Assembly (NCBI GenBank): GCA_029565675.1
Contig: JAKQNP010000002.1
Span: 496,001 to 560,000, forward strand
DNA from: a bacterium
GTDB lineage: Bacteria; Zhuqueibacterota; Zhuqueibacteria; Residuimicrobiales; Oceaniaggregativiventaceae
Length of the DNA stretch: 64,000 nt
Reading direction: 5' to 3'
This document shows positions 28,728-37,158 of the stretch, in pieces. Each line of letters begins with the position of its first letter. Positions within the stretch are counted from its first letter, which is position 1. The position numbers and the translations under genes are program-made. The notes under the pieces were generated by a model, which was not told where the DNA came from, did not search any database, and saw nothing but the letters and a program-made list of their open reading frames with translations.

Positions 28728-29756
28728 ATGAGAAAAACAAACGTATCTGCCCTGATCGCGATAGTGGTTTTAGCGCTTTTCTTAAGTGGAACCTTATTCG
28801 CTCAAAATGCGCAGGACAAATACAACAATCTGCTAAAAGAAGCGAATGAAGTCAGGTCACAGATGGGTGAACAGGGGATCACCAAGGAAAAATATGACGA
28901 GCTGAACACCAAATATCAGAATTTGCAAAAACAGATCAAGAGTGTCGAGCAGGAGTTAATGGCTGACGTCGAATTTTCCAAGCGCATCAACGACTCCAAG
29001 CGGGCATTCAATGATGGCAACACAGCCTATAAAAAAGGGCAATACGAACTAGCTCTGCAAAGCTATGATGAAGCCATTTCATTGAATGACAGTTACGATG
29101 TGGCTTTTTACGGCAAAGGATTGTCGCTGAACAAACTTCGCCGTTATGATGAAACTATCGCCGCTTTCAAAAAGGCAACAGAGATCAATCCGACTTATGC
29201 GGCAGCATTCTCGGCTCTTGGCTCGGCTCTGAACCAGGTGGGAAGGCGCGGAGAAGCCGTCACTGCTTTGCTCAAGGCGATCGAGATCGACCCCAGTTCC
29301 TCCACCACCGTTTACAACCTAGGGGCCATTTATCAGGCACAGAAGAACAGCGAAGAAGCCATACGCTATTTTCGCATGGCCACGCAAGTGAATCCTGATT
29401 ACTACAAGGCCTATAACAGCCTGGGAGTTGCTCTGTTGGATGCAGGGAAAGTCGATCAGGCCATCATGGCTTTTGAAAACGCTCTGGCGATCCGGGACAA
29501 TTACCATGAAGCGATGTACCGTCTTGCCGAGGCCCACAACAGACTTGGCAAACATGAAGAAGCGTTAAAATTTGCCCGGCAGACCCTTGCCTCGCGCAAC
29601 ACTTTTCATCCCGCCGCCAATTACGAGGCAGGCAAGGCGCTGCAGAATCTCGGCCGCAAGCAAGAGGCTTTGACCTTTTTTCAAGAAGCCGCAAAAGATC
29701 GCCGCTGGCGCAAGTCAGCGGAATACGAGATCGAGCTCATTCGCAAAAGCCTCTGA
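28728..29756 (+). CDS. Exported TPR-repeat protein
   Basis: 342 residues from ATG 28728 (GGGAG). A signal peptide (1-25, LSGTLFA-Q) leads to a coiled-coil segment (about 28-85, Lys/Glu/Gln-rich) and at least six tetratricopeptide repeats (about 95-325), each with the W/Y-G-A pattern (for example AFSALGSALNQVGRRGEAV and AVYNLGAIYQ-like). Such proteins act as periplasmic scaffolds. No enzymatic domain is visible. It ends in a strong terminator and seems monocistronic. Confidence 0.85.
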   Translation: MRKTNVSALIAIVVLALFLSGTLFAQNAQDKYNNLLKEANEVRSQMGEQGITKEKYDELNTKYQNLQKQIKSVEQELMADVEFSKRINDSKRAFNDGNTAYKKGQYELALQSYDEAISLNDSYDVAFYGKGLSLNKLRRYDETIAAFKKATEINPTYAAAFSALGSALNQVGRRGEAVTALLKAIEIDPSSSTTVYNLGAIYQAQKNSEEAIRYFRMATQVNPDYYKAYNSLGVALLDAGKVDQAIMAFENALAIRDNYHEAMYRLAEAHNRLGKHEEALKFARQTLASRNTFHPAANYEAGKALQNLGRKQEALTFFQEAAKDRRWRKSAEYEIELIRKSL

Positions 29757-29777
29757 GCAGAAAACTTTACCGATCTT

Positions 29778-29806
29778 AAGCCTGCCTCGTAGAGGCAGGC
29801 TTTTTT
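29778..29806 (+). terminator. Rho-independent terminator after the TPR gene
   Basis: An 11-bp perfect stem AAGCCTGCCTC / GAGGCAGGCTT with a 3-nt loop (gta) runs into a T tract (29801-29806). Confidence 0.93.
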
Positions 29807-29836
29807 ATTGATACAAACGATTAGCGAGGTAGTTTT

Positions 29837-30736
29837 ATGCAGCGAATAAATCGCAGAGATTTTATCAAAACCGGATTGACTGCTGCCGCCGGTGCTCTTT
29901 TATTGCCAGGGGCGATTGCCGCCGACAGCCGGCCGGATCTGGTGGTGGTGAGCAATGGTGAACCTGCCGAGTTGGTCCGTCAGGCGGTGGAAGCGCTGGG
30001 CGGCATCGGCCGGTTTGTTCGACCTGGACAAACGGTTCTGATCAAGCCCAATATCGGCTGGGATAGGGTGCCGGAACAAGCTGCAAACACCAATCCGGAT
30101 GCGGTTGCTCAGATGGTGCGAATGTGTGTGGAGGCCGGGGCCAAAACCGTTCGCGTTCTCGATCGCACCTGCAATCAAGCCAGGCGTTGCTATCAGCGCA
30201 GCGGCATCGAAGAGGCGGCCAAGAAAGCCGGCGCCCAGGTCCGCCATATCATCGAGAGCCGGTTTCAGGAGATCGATATCCCTGCGGGAGAACTGGTCAA
30301 AAGTTGGCCGGTCTATCGCGATGTTCTGGAATCGGAGGTGATTATCAATATGCCGATTGCCAAACACCATTCCATTTCCGGGGTGACGTTGGGTTTTAAG
30401 AATTTTCTTGGGGTGCTCGGCAGCGATCGCGGCGCTCTGCACCGCGATTTTGCGACCAAGATCGTCGATATCAATTCAGCTCTGCGGCCGACCCTGACGA
30501 TTGTCGATGGGTATCGGGTGTTGTTGCGAAACGGGCCGACCGGCGGAAATTTGCAGGACGTGGCGGTCAAGAAAACGGTCGTTGCCGGCACGGAACCGGT
30601 AGCGGTCGATGCGCGCGCGGCAGGTTTGTTGGAGGTGGATTGGCGCGATGTGGACTATCTCCGCATCGCCGAGCAGCGCGGATTGGGGAAATGTCTCCTC
30701 GAGCCTGCGCGAGTGAAAACGATCCAGTTGGGATAA
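29837..30736 (+). CDS. DUF362 domain protein with Tat signal
   Basis: 299 residues. The N-terminus NRRDFIKTGLTAAAGALLLPG is a twin-arginine signal, so the folded protein is exported, probably with a cofactor. The body has the DUF362 pattern: VLIKPNIGWDR, GAKTVRVLDRTC, INMPIAKHHSISGVTLGFKN and the HRDF/VDGYRVL region. DUF362 proteins often sit beside ferredoxin-type proteins and are thought to serve Fe-S or electron-transfer chemistry, but no reaction is established. The next gene, a membrane polyferredoxin, is probably its partner. Confidence 0.8.
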   Translation: MQRINRRDFIKTGLTAAAGALLLPGAIAADSRPDLVVVSNGEPAELVRQAVEALGGIGRFVRPGQTVLIKPNIGWDRVPEQAANTNPDAVAQMVRMCVEAGAKTVRVLDRTCNQARRCYQRSGIEEAAKKAGAQVRHIIESRFQEIDIPAGELVKSWPVYRDVLESEVIINMPIAKHHSISGVTLGFKNFLGVLGSDRGALHRDFATKIVDINSALRPTLTIVDGYRVLLRNGPTGGNLQDVAVKKTVVAGTEPVAVDARAAGLLEVDWRDVDYLRIAEQRGLGKCLLEPARVKTIQLG

Positions 30737-30813
30737 TCGATTGAATGGTCTTCTTGCCGGCGTTCCAGGTCCTTCAACCATGTCGGGCACTGAAGCGAAT
30801 AAAGGGCATTATC

Positions 30814-32340
30814 ATGATGCGTTGGCTGCGGCGTTTGAGTCAGGTGCTGTTTCTCGGCCTTTTTTTGTTGCTCTTTTTGCAGGCGAGATATCCCTATGAG
30901 CCCCTGTTGCCTGTGGATTTCTTCTTGCGCGCTTCCCCGCTGGTGGCGCTTGGTACAGCTCTGAGCAGCCGTGCTTTGCCGTCCCTGATGATCTGGCCGG
31001 CGCTTTTGATTCTCCTGTTGACCGTTATCTTTGGCAGAGTGTTCTGCGGTTGGATCTGTCCGTTGGGGACGACCATCGACATCAGCGATCGATTGTTCCT
31101 GCGGGCGAGGCGTCAGAAAAAAAGAGATTCCTTGCGCTTTCGCTCATGGAAATTTGCCATACTCGTTGCGGTGGCAGCCACAGCGTTTTTTTCTCTGCAA
31201 ATCCTCTGGTTTTTTGATCCCATCGCTTTGCTGACAAGGACACTAACCGGCTTTGTCTATCCGGCGTTTGTCTATCTTGTGAGCAGTCTGTTCGATGCCG
31301 GTCTGGAGATCGACTGGATGGCAGAATCTATCTATACCCTTTACGACAGCGCCCAACAGAATCTGCTGCCGTTGCAGCAACCGGCTTTTTATGGCAGCAT
31401 GGCCATAGCGCTGTTCTTTTTTGCCATCCTTTTTCTTGGAAGTGTCAGCCGCCGGTTTTGGTGCCGAAATTTGTGTCCCCTGGGTGCATTGCTCGGGATT
31501 TTTGCCAAATATCGTTTTTTGCGGCGGACAGTTTCTTCCGAATGCACCGCATGTGCTGTTTGTCAGCGGCGTTGCCGCATGAACGCGATTGAAGATGACT
31601 TTACATTGAACAACGCGGTCGAGTGTATACAATGCGGGGAATGCGAGACGGTCTGCAAACCGCAAGCGATTTCCTATCGATTTGGCCGCGGCCCGCAGCT
31701 CAACCAAATCGATCTTTCGCGGCGACGTTTTTTACAGGCAGGCGTGTTTGGCCTGGTCGGGGTCGCGGCAGTTAAGTCAACGGCGCAAAACCGCAACGCC
31801 ATCGGCGGAGTGATTCGGCCCCCCGGCTCGCTGCCTGAAGCCGAATACCTGGATCGATGTGTGCGCTGCCTGGAGTGTGTGCGGATTTGTGCATCGACCG
31901 GCGGATGTTTGCAGCCCGCCGGTTGGCAGAGCGGCTGGGAAGGCCTTTTGTCGCCTTTGTCGATTCCTCGTATGGGGTATTGTGAATACAATTGCAATTT
32001 ATGCGGCCAGGCCTGTCCCACAGGGGCGATTAAAAAAATGCCGCTGCCGGAAAAGCAGCACACCAAAATTGGCACCGCTTATTTTGATCGCAGCCGCTGT
32101 ATACCGTGGTATAGCCATGAGAATTGTCTGGTCTGTGAAGAACACTGCCCTTTGCCTGAAAAGGCGATCCGATTCGACGAAAAAACAGTGACCACGGCAG
32201 ACGGTCAAGTGCGGCTGGTTAAATTTCCAGCTGTCATTGAAGAGCTGTGTATAGGCTGCGGTATTTGCGAAAACCGGTGTCCAGTGGTGGGTAAACCGGG
32301 TATCTTTGTGACCGCTGCACATGCGGACCGCCGTTCATGA
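30814..32340 (+). CDS. Membrane-bound polyferredoxin (NapH/MauN-type 4Fe-4S protein)
   Basis: 508 residues from ATG 30814 (AAAGGG). Four or five membrane helices in the first 230 residues carry the NapH-type pairs CGWICPLGT and CRNLCPLGALLG. They are followed by a chain of cysteine clusters: CTACAVCQRRC, CIQCGECETVC, CVRCLECVRIC, CNLCGQACP, CLVCEEHCP and CIGCGICENRC. A twin-arginine-like RRRFLQAGVFGLVGVAAV sits inside the protein near residue 300 and may act as an internal membrane anchor. It should move electrons between the quinone pool and a periplasmic partner, likely the DUF362 protein. Confidence 0.85.
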   Translation: MMRWLRRLSQVLFLGLFLLLFLQARYPYEPLLPVDFFLRASPLVALGTALSSRALPSLMIWPALLILLLTVIFGRVFCGWICPLGTTIDISDRLFLRARRQKKRDSLRFRSWKFAILVAVAATAFFSLQILWFFDPIALLTRTLTGFVYPAFVYLVSSLFDAGLEIDWMAESIYTLYDSAQQNLLPLQQPAFYGSMAIALFFFAILFLGSVSRRFWCRNLCPLGALLGIFAKYRFLRRTVSSECTACAVCQRRCRMNAIEDDFTLNNAVECIQCGECETVCKPQAISYRFGRGPQLNQIDLSRRRFLQAGVFGLVGVAAVKSTAQNRNAIGGVIRPPGSLPEAEYLDRCVRCLECVRICASTGGCLQPAGWQSGWEGLLSPLSIPRMGYCEYNCNLCGQACPTGAIKKMPLPEKQHTKIGTAYFDRSRCIPWYSHENCLVCEEHCPLPEKAIRFDEKTVTTADGQVRLVKFPAVIEELCIGCGICENRCPVVGKPGIFVTAAHADRRS

Positions 32341-32343
32341 AGC

Positions 32344-34116
32344 ATGGGTATTGCGATGAAAGCGCTGTTGACAAGAATTTCTTTGCCGCGGCTGGTGAGC
32401 CGCTGGCGCAAGCGCCATAAAGCAAAGATTGTCGAAGATTCGGACCGTCCGTGGCTGCGCCATTATGATCGCGGGGTTGGTCATGATCTGGCGCAGCCGC
32501 AAGCGCTGTTGACCTCACTTTTTTTAGATGCCGCGCGAGACTGGGGCACTGCCACGGCTTTTATCTACTTTGAGCGCTCTTTTACCTATACCGAGGTCTA
32601 TCGGCTGGTCATGAGGTTCTCGGCTGGATTGCGGAGCATCGGCGTCACCCGTGAGAATCATGTTGCCTTAATTTTGCCCAATTGCCCGCAATTTATCATT
32701 GCCTATTGGGCAATTTTATGGCTGGGGGCAAGAGTTGTACCGATGAACCCTTTGCTCTCTGAGCGCGAGATGCGCACCCAGTTAAAACTCAGCAATGCGC
32801 AGGCGGCCATCACGCTGGATCGCGTCCTTCCTCGTCTTTACCGCATCTATCGTAACACCGGTTTGCGATCTATTGTTGTGGCCTCTCTTGAGACTTTTAT
32901 GCCAACGCTGGACAAAATCGGCTATCGCCTGAAAACGCGCTCCTGGCTAAATCAACCGCGAGTGCAAAAGGATCGTTCTGTTCATCTGTTTCGTGAGTTG
33001 TTGATTGACGAGGCAGGGCCGCCTTCGGCGGGTGAGATCGATCCGGATTCTCCTGCGGTTCTGTTGTTCACTGGCGGGGTGACCGGCTCGCCCAAGTTGG
33101 CGGTGCTGTCGCATCGGAATTTGTTGGCCAACGCCTACCAGGCGAGGATTTGGATTCCCGGCTTTCGCGATGGCAAGAAAACGATCCTTGCCGCGTTGCC
33201 GCTTTTGCACAGTTATGGTCTGACTGTTTGCCATCACCTCGCTTGGTACAGCAAGGCAGCTGTTTTATTGGAGCCTCGGTTCGATGCCCGCCGACTGGCA
33301 AGGCTCAGCCGGCGATATTCGATTGATCTCTTCCCGGCGGTTCCGACCATGTTTGTTGCCCTGTTGGCAAACAAAAAAGCCGACTTTTATGCACAGATCT
33401 GTATCAGCGGCGGCAGTCCTTTGCCTGAGCCGGTGCGAACCGAGTTTCGCAGCCGTTTTGGCATCGATATCACCCAAGGATACGGACTGACCGAAGCGGG
33501 TCCGATAACCCATTGCAATCCGATCCAAGGGCGGCACAAGCCCGACAGCATCGGCATGCCCTGGCCGGGCACGCGTGCGCGGATCGTCGATTTACAGAGC
33601 CGTTTGCCTCTGCCGCCCGGTGAAATCGGCGAGCTGCAAGTCACAGGACCGCAGGTTATGCCAGGCTACTACCGCAATCCAGAGGAAACCCGAAATGTTT
33701 TTTCATCGCCTCCCTGGCTCTGCACCGGTGATGTGGCGAGAATGGATGAGGATGGATATTTTTTTATTGTTGATCGCAAAAAAGATATTATCTTTACGGG
33801 CGGTCATAATGTCTATCCTTCGGAAGTAGAGGCAGTTTTATGTGAGCACCCGGCGGTGCGCGATGCGGTGGTCGTGGGCAGGCCGGATTCCTATTACGGC
33901 GAAGTGGTTTTCGCGTTTCTGTTGCTAAAAACAAAAGGGACGATTTCGTTGGCGGAAATCAAGAGATTTTGCCGCGACAAACTGACGACATGGAAAATTC
34001 CGCGCGGTATTGAGGAGGTCGATCACATTCCATACAATTTTTTGGGCAAGGCCTTGCGAAACAAATTGCTGGAAAACATCAAGCAACCGGCAAAAAATAT
34101 AAGTGACGGCGTATGA
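32344..34116 (+). CDS. AMP-dependent acyl-CoA ligase (long-chain fatty acid type)
   Basis: 590 residues. The adenylate-forming A3 loop is LLFTGGVTGSPKLAVLSHRN. A5 is QGYGLTEAGPITHCNP, A7/A8 is WLCTGDVARMDEDGYFFIVDRKKDII, and the catalytic Lys region is NFLGKALRNKLL. It activates a carboxylic acid to acyl-AMP and then acyl-CoA. The basic N-terminal 45 residues are an extra extension. ATG 32344 and 32356 are both possible; neither has a good ribosome binding site, so coupling to the upstream gene (3 bp gap) is likely. The substrate chain length is not determined. Confidence 0.88.
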   Translation: MGIAMKALLTRISLPRLVSRWRKRHKAKIVEDSDRPWLRHYDRGVGHDLAQPQALLTSLFLDAARDWGTATAFIYFERSFTYTEVYRLVMRFSAGLRSIGVTRENHVALILPNCPQFIIAYWAILWLGARVVPMNPLLSEREMRTQLKLSNAQAAITLDRVLPRLYRIYRNTGLRSIVVASLETFMPTLDKIGYRLKTRSWLNQPRVQKDRSVHLFRELLIDEAGPPSAGEIDPDSPAVLLFTGGVTGSPKLAVLSHRNLLANAYQARIWIPGFRDGKKTILAALPLLHSYGLTVCHHLAWYSKAAVLLEPRFDARRLARLSRRYSIDLFPAVPTMFVALLANKKADFYAQICISGGSPLPEPVRTEFRSRFGIDITQGYGLTEAGPITHCNPIQGRHKPDSIGMPWPGTRARIVDLQSRLPLPPGEIGELQVTGPQVMPGYYRNPEETRNVFSSPPWLCTGDVARMDEDGYFFIVDRKKDIIFTGGHNVYPSEVEAVLCEHPAVRDAVVVGRPDSYYGEVVFAFLLLKTKGTISLAEIKRFCRDKLTTWKIPRGIEEVDHIPYNFLGKALRNKLLENIKQPAKNISDGV

Positions 34117-35072
34117 CCAGTGCGAATTCTCCGCAGCCGTCCAATTCCGCCGGCGCCAGGCCGAGCGAATGGATCGACGATGTTCTGCAGATCGACACCC
34201 TCGACGCAGAAGGAATGGTTTTGTGTTTAACGCCACACGGCGATCCGCACGATATCAGCCTGGTTCCAATCTTGATCGCTGCGTTCGAAAAGCTGCTGAA
34301 AGGAAGTTTTCATCGGTTGTTTCTCGATATGCGGCATTTCAATACCCTTGGACCTGGCCTGATTGTTTTTATGCTTGAGGCTACTGCGCGTTCCCGGCGC
34401 CATGGCCGCGAGTTTTATGTTTTGCGGCTGAATGAAGCTGCGCGGCAAGAGCTGGAACGGTTTCAGCCGCATCAATTTTTGGCGCTTGTGGAAGAAGTTG
34501 CGGAAATTGCTGATGGATTGGAAATTGAGGAGCAAGCCGATGAGGCTCTTGCTGGTGAACAATCCGAACCGCAACAAACGCAAACGACTTCGGGCGACAC
34601 AGATAGAAATTTGCATACGATAAAAATTCCCAGCAAGGTCAGTGCGCTCTACAAGGCCTGCGATTTTGTCACTCATCTGGCGGAGGAGATCGGTTTTAAT
34701 GAAACCGATCAGGGGAAAATCAAGATTGCGGTTTATGAGGCTTGTTTGAACGTGATCGAGCATGCTTACCATTCCAATCCGAACCGTATCGTGCAAGTGG
34801 AGGTGGAAAAACTGCTGATGGGAATGATTATTGCGGTGATCGATCATGGGCAGGGATTTCAGGTCAGCACATCGGAAGATTTCAATGTGGTGGAAGCGGC
34901 CTTAAAACGCAAGACAGGTGGCATGGGGCTGCATATTATCCGCAAATCGATGGACCGGGTCTATTATGCTGTCGATCCGGTCAACGGCAACCGTTTGGTC
35001 ATGGAAAAGAGCTTGCCGGCAGGGTCAGAAAGCCAGACTTTCCCGGATGCAGCTGCGGGTGAGCGGAGGTGA
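34113..35072 (+). CDS. STAS-HATPase fusion, anti-sigma-factor-like regulator
   Basis: 319 residues, overlapping the ligase gene by 4 bp. Residues about 25-135 are STAS-like (FHRLFLDMRHFNTLGPG). After an acidic Gln/Glu-rich linker (136-165), residues 168-305 form a RsbW-type HATPase: N box KIAVYEACLNVIEHAYH (E209, N213), G1 DHGQGF (244-249), G2 GGMGLHII (269-276). Normally an anti-anti-sigma STAS protein and an anti-sigma kinase are separate partners. The STAS part lacks the phosphorylated Ser of the canonical DSSGLG loop. It may be an internally regulated switch; the target sigma factor is not in the window. Confidence 0.8.
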   Translation: MTSANSPQPSNSAGARPSEWIDDVLQIDTLDAEGMVLCLTPHGDPHDISLVPILIAAFEKLLKGSFHRLFLDMRHFNTLGPGLIVFMLEATARSRRHGREFYVLRLNEAARQELERFQPHQFLALVEEVAEIADGLEIEEQADEALAGEQSEPQQTQTTSGDTDRNLHTIKIPSKVSALYKACDFVTHLAEEIGFNETDQGKIKIAVYEACLNVIEHAYHSNPNRIVQVEVEKLLMGMIIAVIDHGQGFQVSTSEDFNVVEAALKRKTGGMGLHIIRKSMDRVYYAVDPVNGNRLVMEKSLPAGSESQTFPDAAAGERR

Positions 35073-35074
35073 AC

Positions 35075-35287
35075 ATGAGGATTGAACTTTTGAGCTTTTT
35101 ATTTGGTGTTTTGACAACGCTGGCAGTGATCATCGTGTTTGAGAGGATTTGGGGCCGATTCTTCGGAAATCGCCGAATTCGGGAACTCGAACGGGAAGCC
35201 AATCGTTTAAGACAAACGATAAAACGGAAAGATGAGTTGATCGTCAAATCATTGAAAAGTTTAGAGAAAGAGAATCGAGATGAATAA
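35075..35287 (+). CDS. Small single-pass membrane protein with coiled coil
   Basis: 70 residues from ATG 35075 (GGAGG at 35065-35069). One membrane helix (about 5-24, LLSFLFGVLTTLAVIIVF) is followed by a charged Arg/Glu-rich helix (30-70, RELEREANRLRQTIKRKDEL). No family recognised. It lies 2 bp after the STAS-HATPase gene and overlaps the next gene by 8 bp, so it belongs to that operon and might anchor its products. Confidence 0.65.
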   Translation: MRIELLSFLFGVLTTLAVIIVFERIWGRFFGNRRIRELEREANRLRQTIKRKDELIVKSLKSLEKENRDE

Positions 35288-35582
35288 TCGAATCAAGAAT
35301 TCACTGCGCAATGGTGTTTGGGGTGGGCTGGCCGGCTTTATTGCCGAGCGCGGTTTGGAGTACGCCACGGGAGTCGATTTTATCGACGGCGTAATGGAAA
35401 TTGCAGGTGCAACCTTGGGGGTTTTGGCCGCCAATCGCGACCTGATTCAATTGGCTTATGACAGTGCGGTGCAAGTCACTGGCAAAGAGCCGAAAGACCT
35501 GAGCAATGCAGAATGGGAAGAGGTACGGCAAAAGTACCCGCGGGCCGTTGGTTATTTGGAACAGGCCTTGGCAGTCAGATAG
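35280..35582 (+). CDS. Small hypothetical protein
   Basis: 100 residues. It contains a Gly/Ala-rich weakly hydrophobic segment (NGVWGGLAGFIAERGLEYAT; later VMEIAGATLGVLAANRDL) and an acidic, Trp-containing C-terminal helix. No family recognised. The 8-bp overlap with the upstream gene and the compact neighbourhood support that it is translated. Confidence 0.6.
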   Translation: MNNRIKNSLRNGVWGGLAGFIAERGLEYATGVDFIDGVMEIAGATLGVLAANRDLIQLAYDSAVQVTGKEPKDLSNAEWEEVRQKYPRAVGYLEQALAVR

Positions 35583-35593
35583 CGGGCGCTGAG

Positions 35594-36262
35594 ATGGCGA
35601 TCTGGGGTATACCGACCTTTGCCGTGGTGGGGGCGGCACGTCTGCTCTTTGCCGTACTGGATAAAAACCAGTGGCTGCCGAGCAGATCTTACCGACAAAA
35701 AGCGATCAACCGCCTCAAAGACGGGGATTTGCAAGGAGCCGGATTCTGCATCCGGCTTCTGTTGCAGCGCAATCCTGACGATCACAACAGTCAAATACTG
35801 CAAGATTTGCTGGCCATGCGGCGGGATGCACAGCTCCATGATTTGGAAAAAAAAATAAAAAAGGAAGAAGAGTTCTGCCACAGCCTGCAGGAGTCGGTGC
35901 GCCAAAATCGACAGGTTTTTGCACAATCCTGTCGTCGGCACAGACAGCAAAAGCTGTGGCCGCCGGCCGCTGTGTTGGTCTGGTGGGTAAGTGCAATTGC
36001 CGCGATTCGCTTTATGCCGCTGATGCAAAACGGCATTTTTGCTGTCGCCATTGTGGGGATGGTTGGACTCTACCTTTGGCTTTTCAGCTCAAAGCGTGAA
36101 CAAAGACTCGGCGCCCAACAAGCACAGCGCCAAGCGCTCGAACAAGAACTGCTGTTTTTGCAAAAACAAGTGCAGATCCGGCAAGAGAAAATTCGCAGAG
36201 TACGCCACGAGATGCAAATGCTGGCCGCTTCCCTGGTCGTTGCCGGGGAGGTGGTTGCATGA
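35594..36262 (+). CDS. Coiled-coil membrane protein of unknown function
   Basis: 222 residues from ATG 35594. An N-terminal hydrophobic stretch (GIPTFAVVGAARLLFAVL) and a paired membrane hairpin (about 123-160) surround two long charged coiled coils (about 72-115 and 165-210, rich in Gln, Glu, Lys). The upstream in-frame extension (to 35513) overlaps the preceding gene and lacks a ribosome binding site, so it was not used. The coiled coils suggest a scaffold in the STAS-HATPase operon. No family recognised. Confidence 0.6.
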   Translation: MAIWGIPTFAVVGAARLLFAVLDKNQWLPSRSYRQKAINRLKDGDLQGAGFCIRLLLQRNPDDHNSQILQDLLAMRRDAQLHDLEKKIKKEEEFCHSLQESVRQNRQVFAQSCRRHRQQKLWPPAAVLVWWVSAIAAIRFMPLMQNGIFAVAIVGMVGLYLWLFSSKREQRLGAQQAQRQALEQELLFLQKQVQIRQEKIRRVRHEMQMLAASLVVAGEVVA

Positions 36263-36308
36263 TTGCGGCCGTTGTTGGTTTGCTTTTGATACCTGAGAGA
36301 GGCTGGCA

Positions 36309-36824
36309 ATGATCAAATCAGCATTCGAGTTTAAGATCAAGTATCTGCTCGAATTTATTTTTGTGGTTTTTGGTTTCATTTTGGCGCTGAGCGTTGCCGA
36401 CAATTCTTCGCAACCAACGCACAATCGGTCAACTGTGCAACAAATGCAACCGCAATCTCCATCCGCTGCCAGTGCGGTGCAGGCAAAACCTCGACAAAAT
36501 TTTTCGCTGCAGATTGAAGAAGCTGTGGTTTGTCTGGATATCGATAACCAAGAGCCACTGATGGCCAAATCGCGGTTCAGCCGTTTGGTCGACCGTCTTT
36601 ATTGTTTTGTGGCACTGAATGCACAGGTGGACCGGGAAGTTGTTGTACACCGCTGGTATTACGGCGAGCAACTCATGCATCACCACGATTTTTCATTGCA
36701 GTTCGGCCGGCAAGTGTTGATCAGTTCGCTGGAAATGAAACCCGAGTGGGGCGGCACCTGGCAGGTGGTGATCGTCGATGCTCGAGGCCGCGAATTGGAC
36801 AGAATCCCCTTTGTCTTGCAGTAA
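36309..36824 (+). CDS. DUF2914 domain protein with N-terminal membrane anchor
   Basis: 171 residues. One membrane helix (about 13-30) leads to a Ser/Gln-rich linker (31-65) and a DUF2914-like beta domain (66-171): QIEEAVVCLDIDNQEP, YCFVALNAQVDREVVVHRWYYGEQ and the closing GGTWQVVIVDARGRELDRIPF. These match the conserved W-Y and G-W-V elements of DUF2914. Its function is unknown. It is the last gene of the apparent 34.1-36.8 kb operon. Confidence 0.7.
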   Translation: MIKSAFEFKIKYLLEFIFVVFGFILALSVADNSSQPTHNRSTVQQMQPQSPSAASAVQAKPRQNFSLQIEEAVVCLDIDNQEPLMAKSRFSRLVDRLYCFVALNAQVDREVVVHRWYYGEQLMHHHDFSLQFGRQVLISSLEMKPEWGGTWQVVIVDARGRELDRIPFVLQ

Positions 36825-37158
36825 AAACCCATCCATATCTCACAGCAAATCGCAACAAACAGCTTGTCTGCCTTTCATCCGCGTCAAAAAATGAAAAAGG
36901 GTTGAAACCTTTTGTTGCTGTGTGAGTCTAATACGAAGACTGACACAGAAACAGACCCACAACGATTGCAGTGCCTGGCGAGAGGTGTGGTTCCTTCACT
37001 ATGTAAGCACAAGCGAATTCATCCGCATTGTTAGGATTGGTCAGAACGCGAAGGAGGAACTGCAGGGGATGGCAACAGAACAACAGATTCGCCTGCGGAA
37101 TCCGCGCTTCGGTTGAGTGTGGGGTTTGAACTGCAGAGACAAGAAAGGTAGAAAGACT
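36825..37158. other. 334-bp gap between DUF2914 gene and zinc peptidase
   Basis: No supported gene. CACAGCAA (36841-36848) pairs with TTGCTGTG (36915-36922), and GCAACAAA (36852-36859) can alternatively pair with TTTGTTGC (36911-36918). A small AAAAGG/CCTTTT hairpin lies inside. This may be a weak terminator or untranslated leader. A short plus-strand ORF (36922-37116) lacks a ribosome binding site and recognisable features. Confidence 0.4.

Noticed and set aside
36922-37116. 64-residue ORF in the gap before the zinc peptidase
   Set aside because: No ribosome binding site, no recognisable features, and it lies in a region with alternative hairpins.
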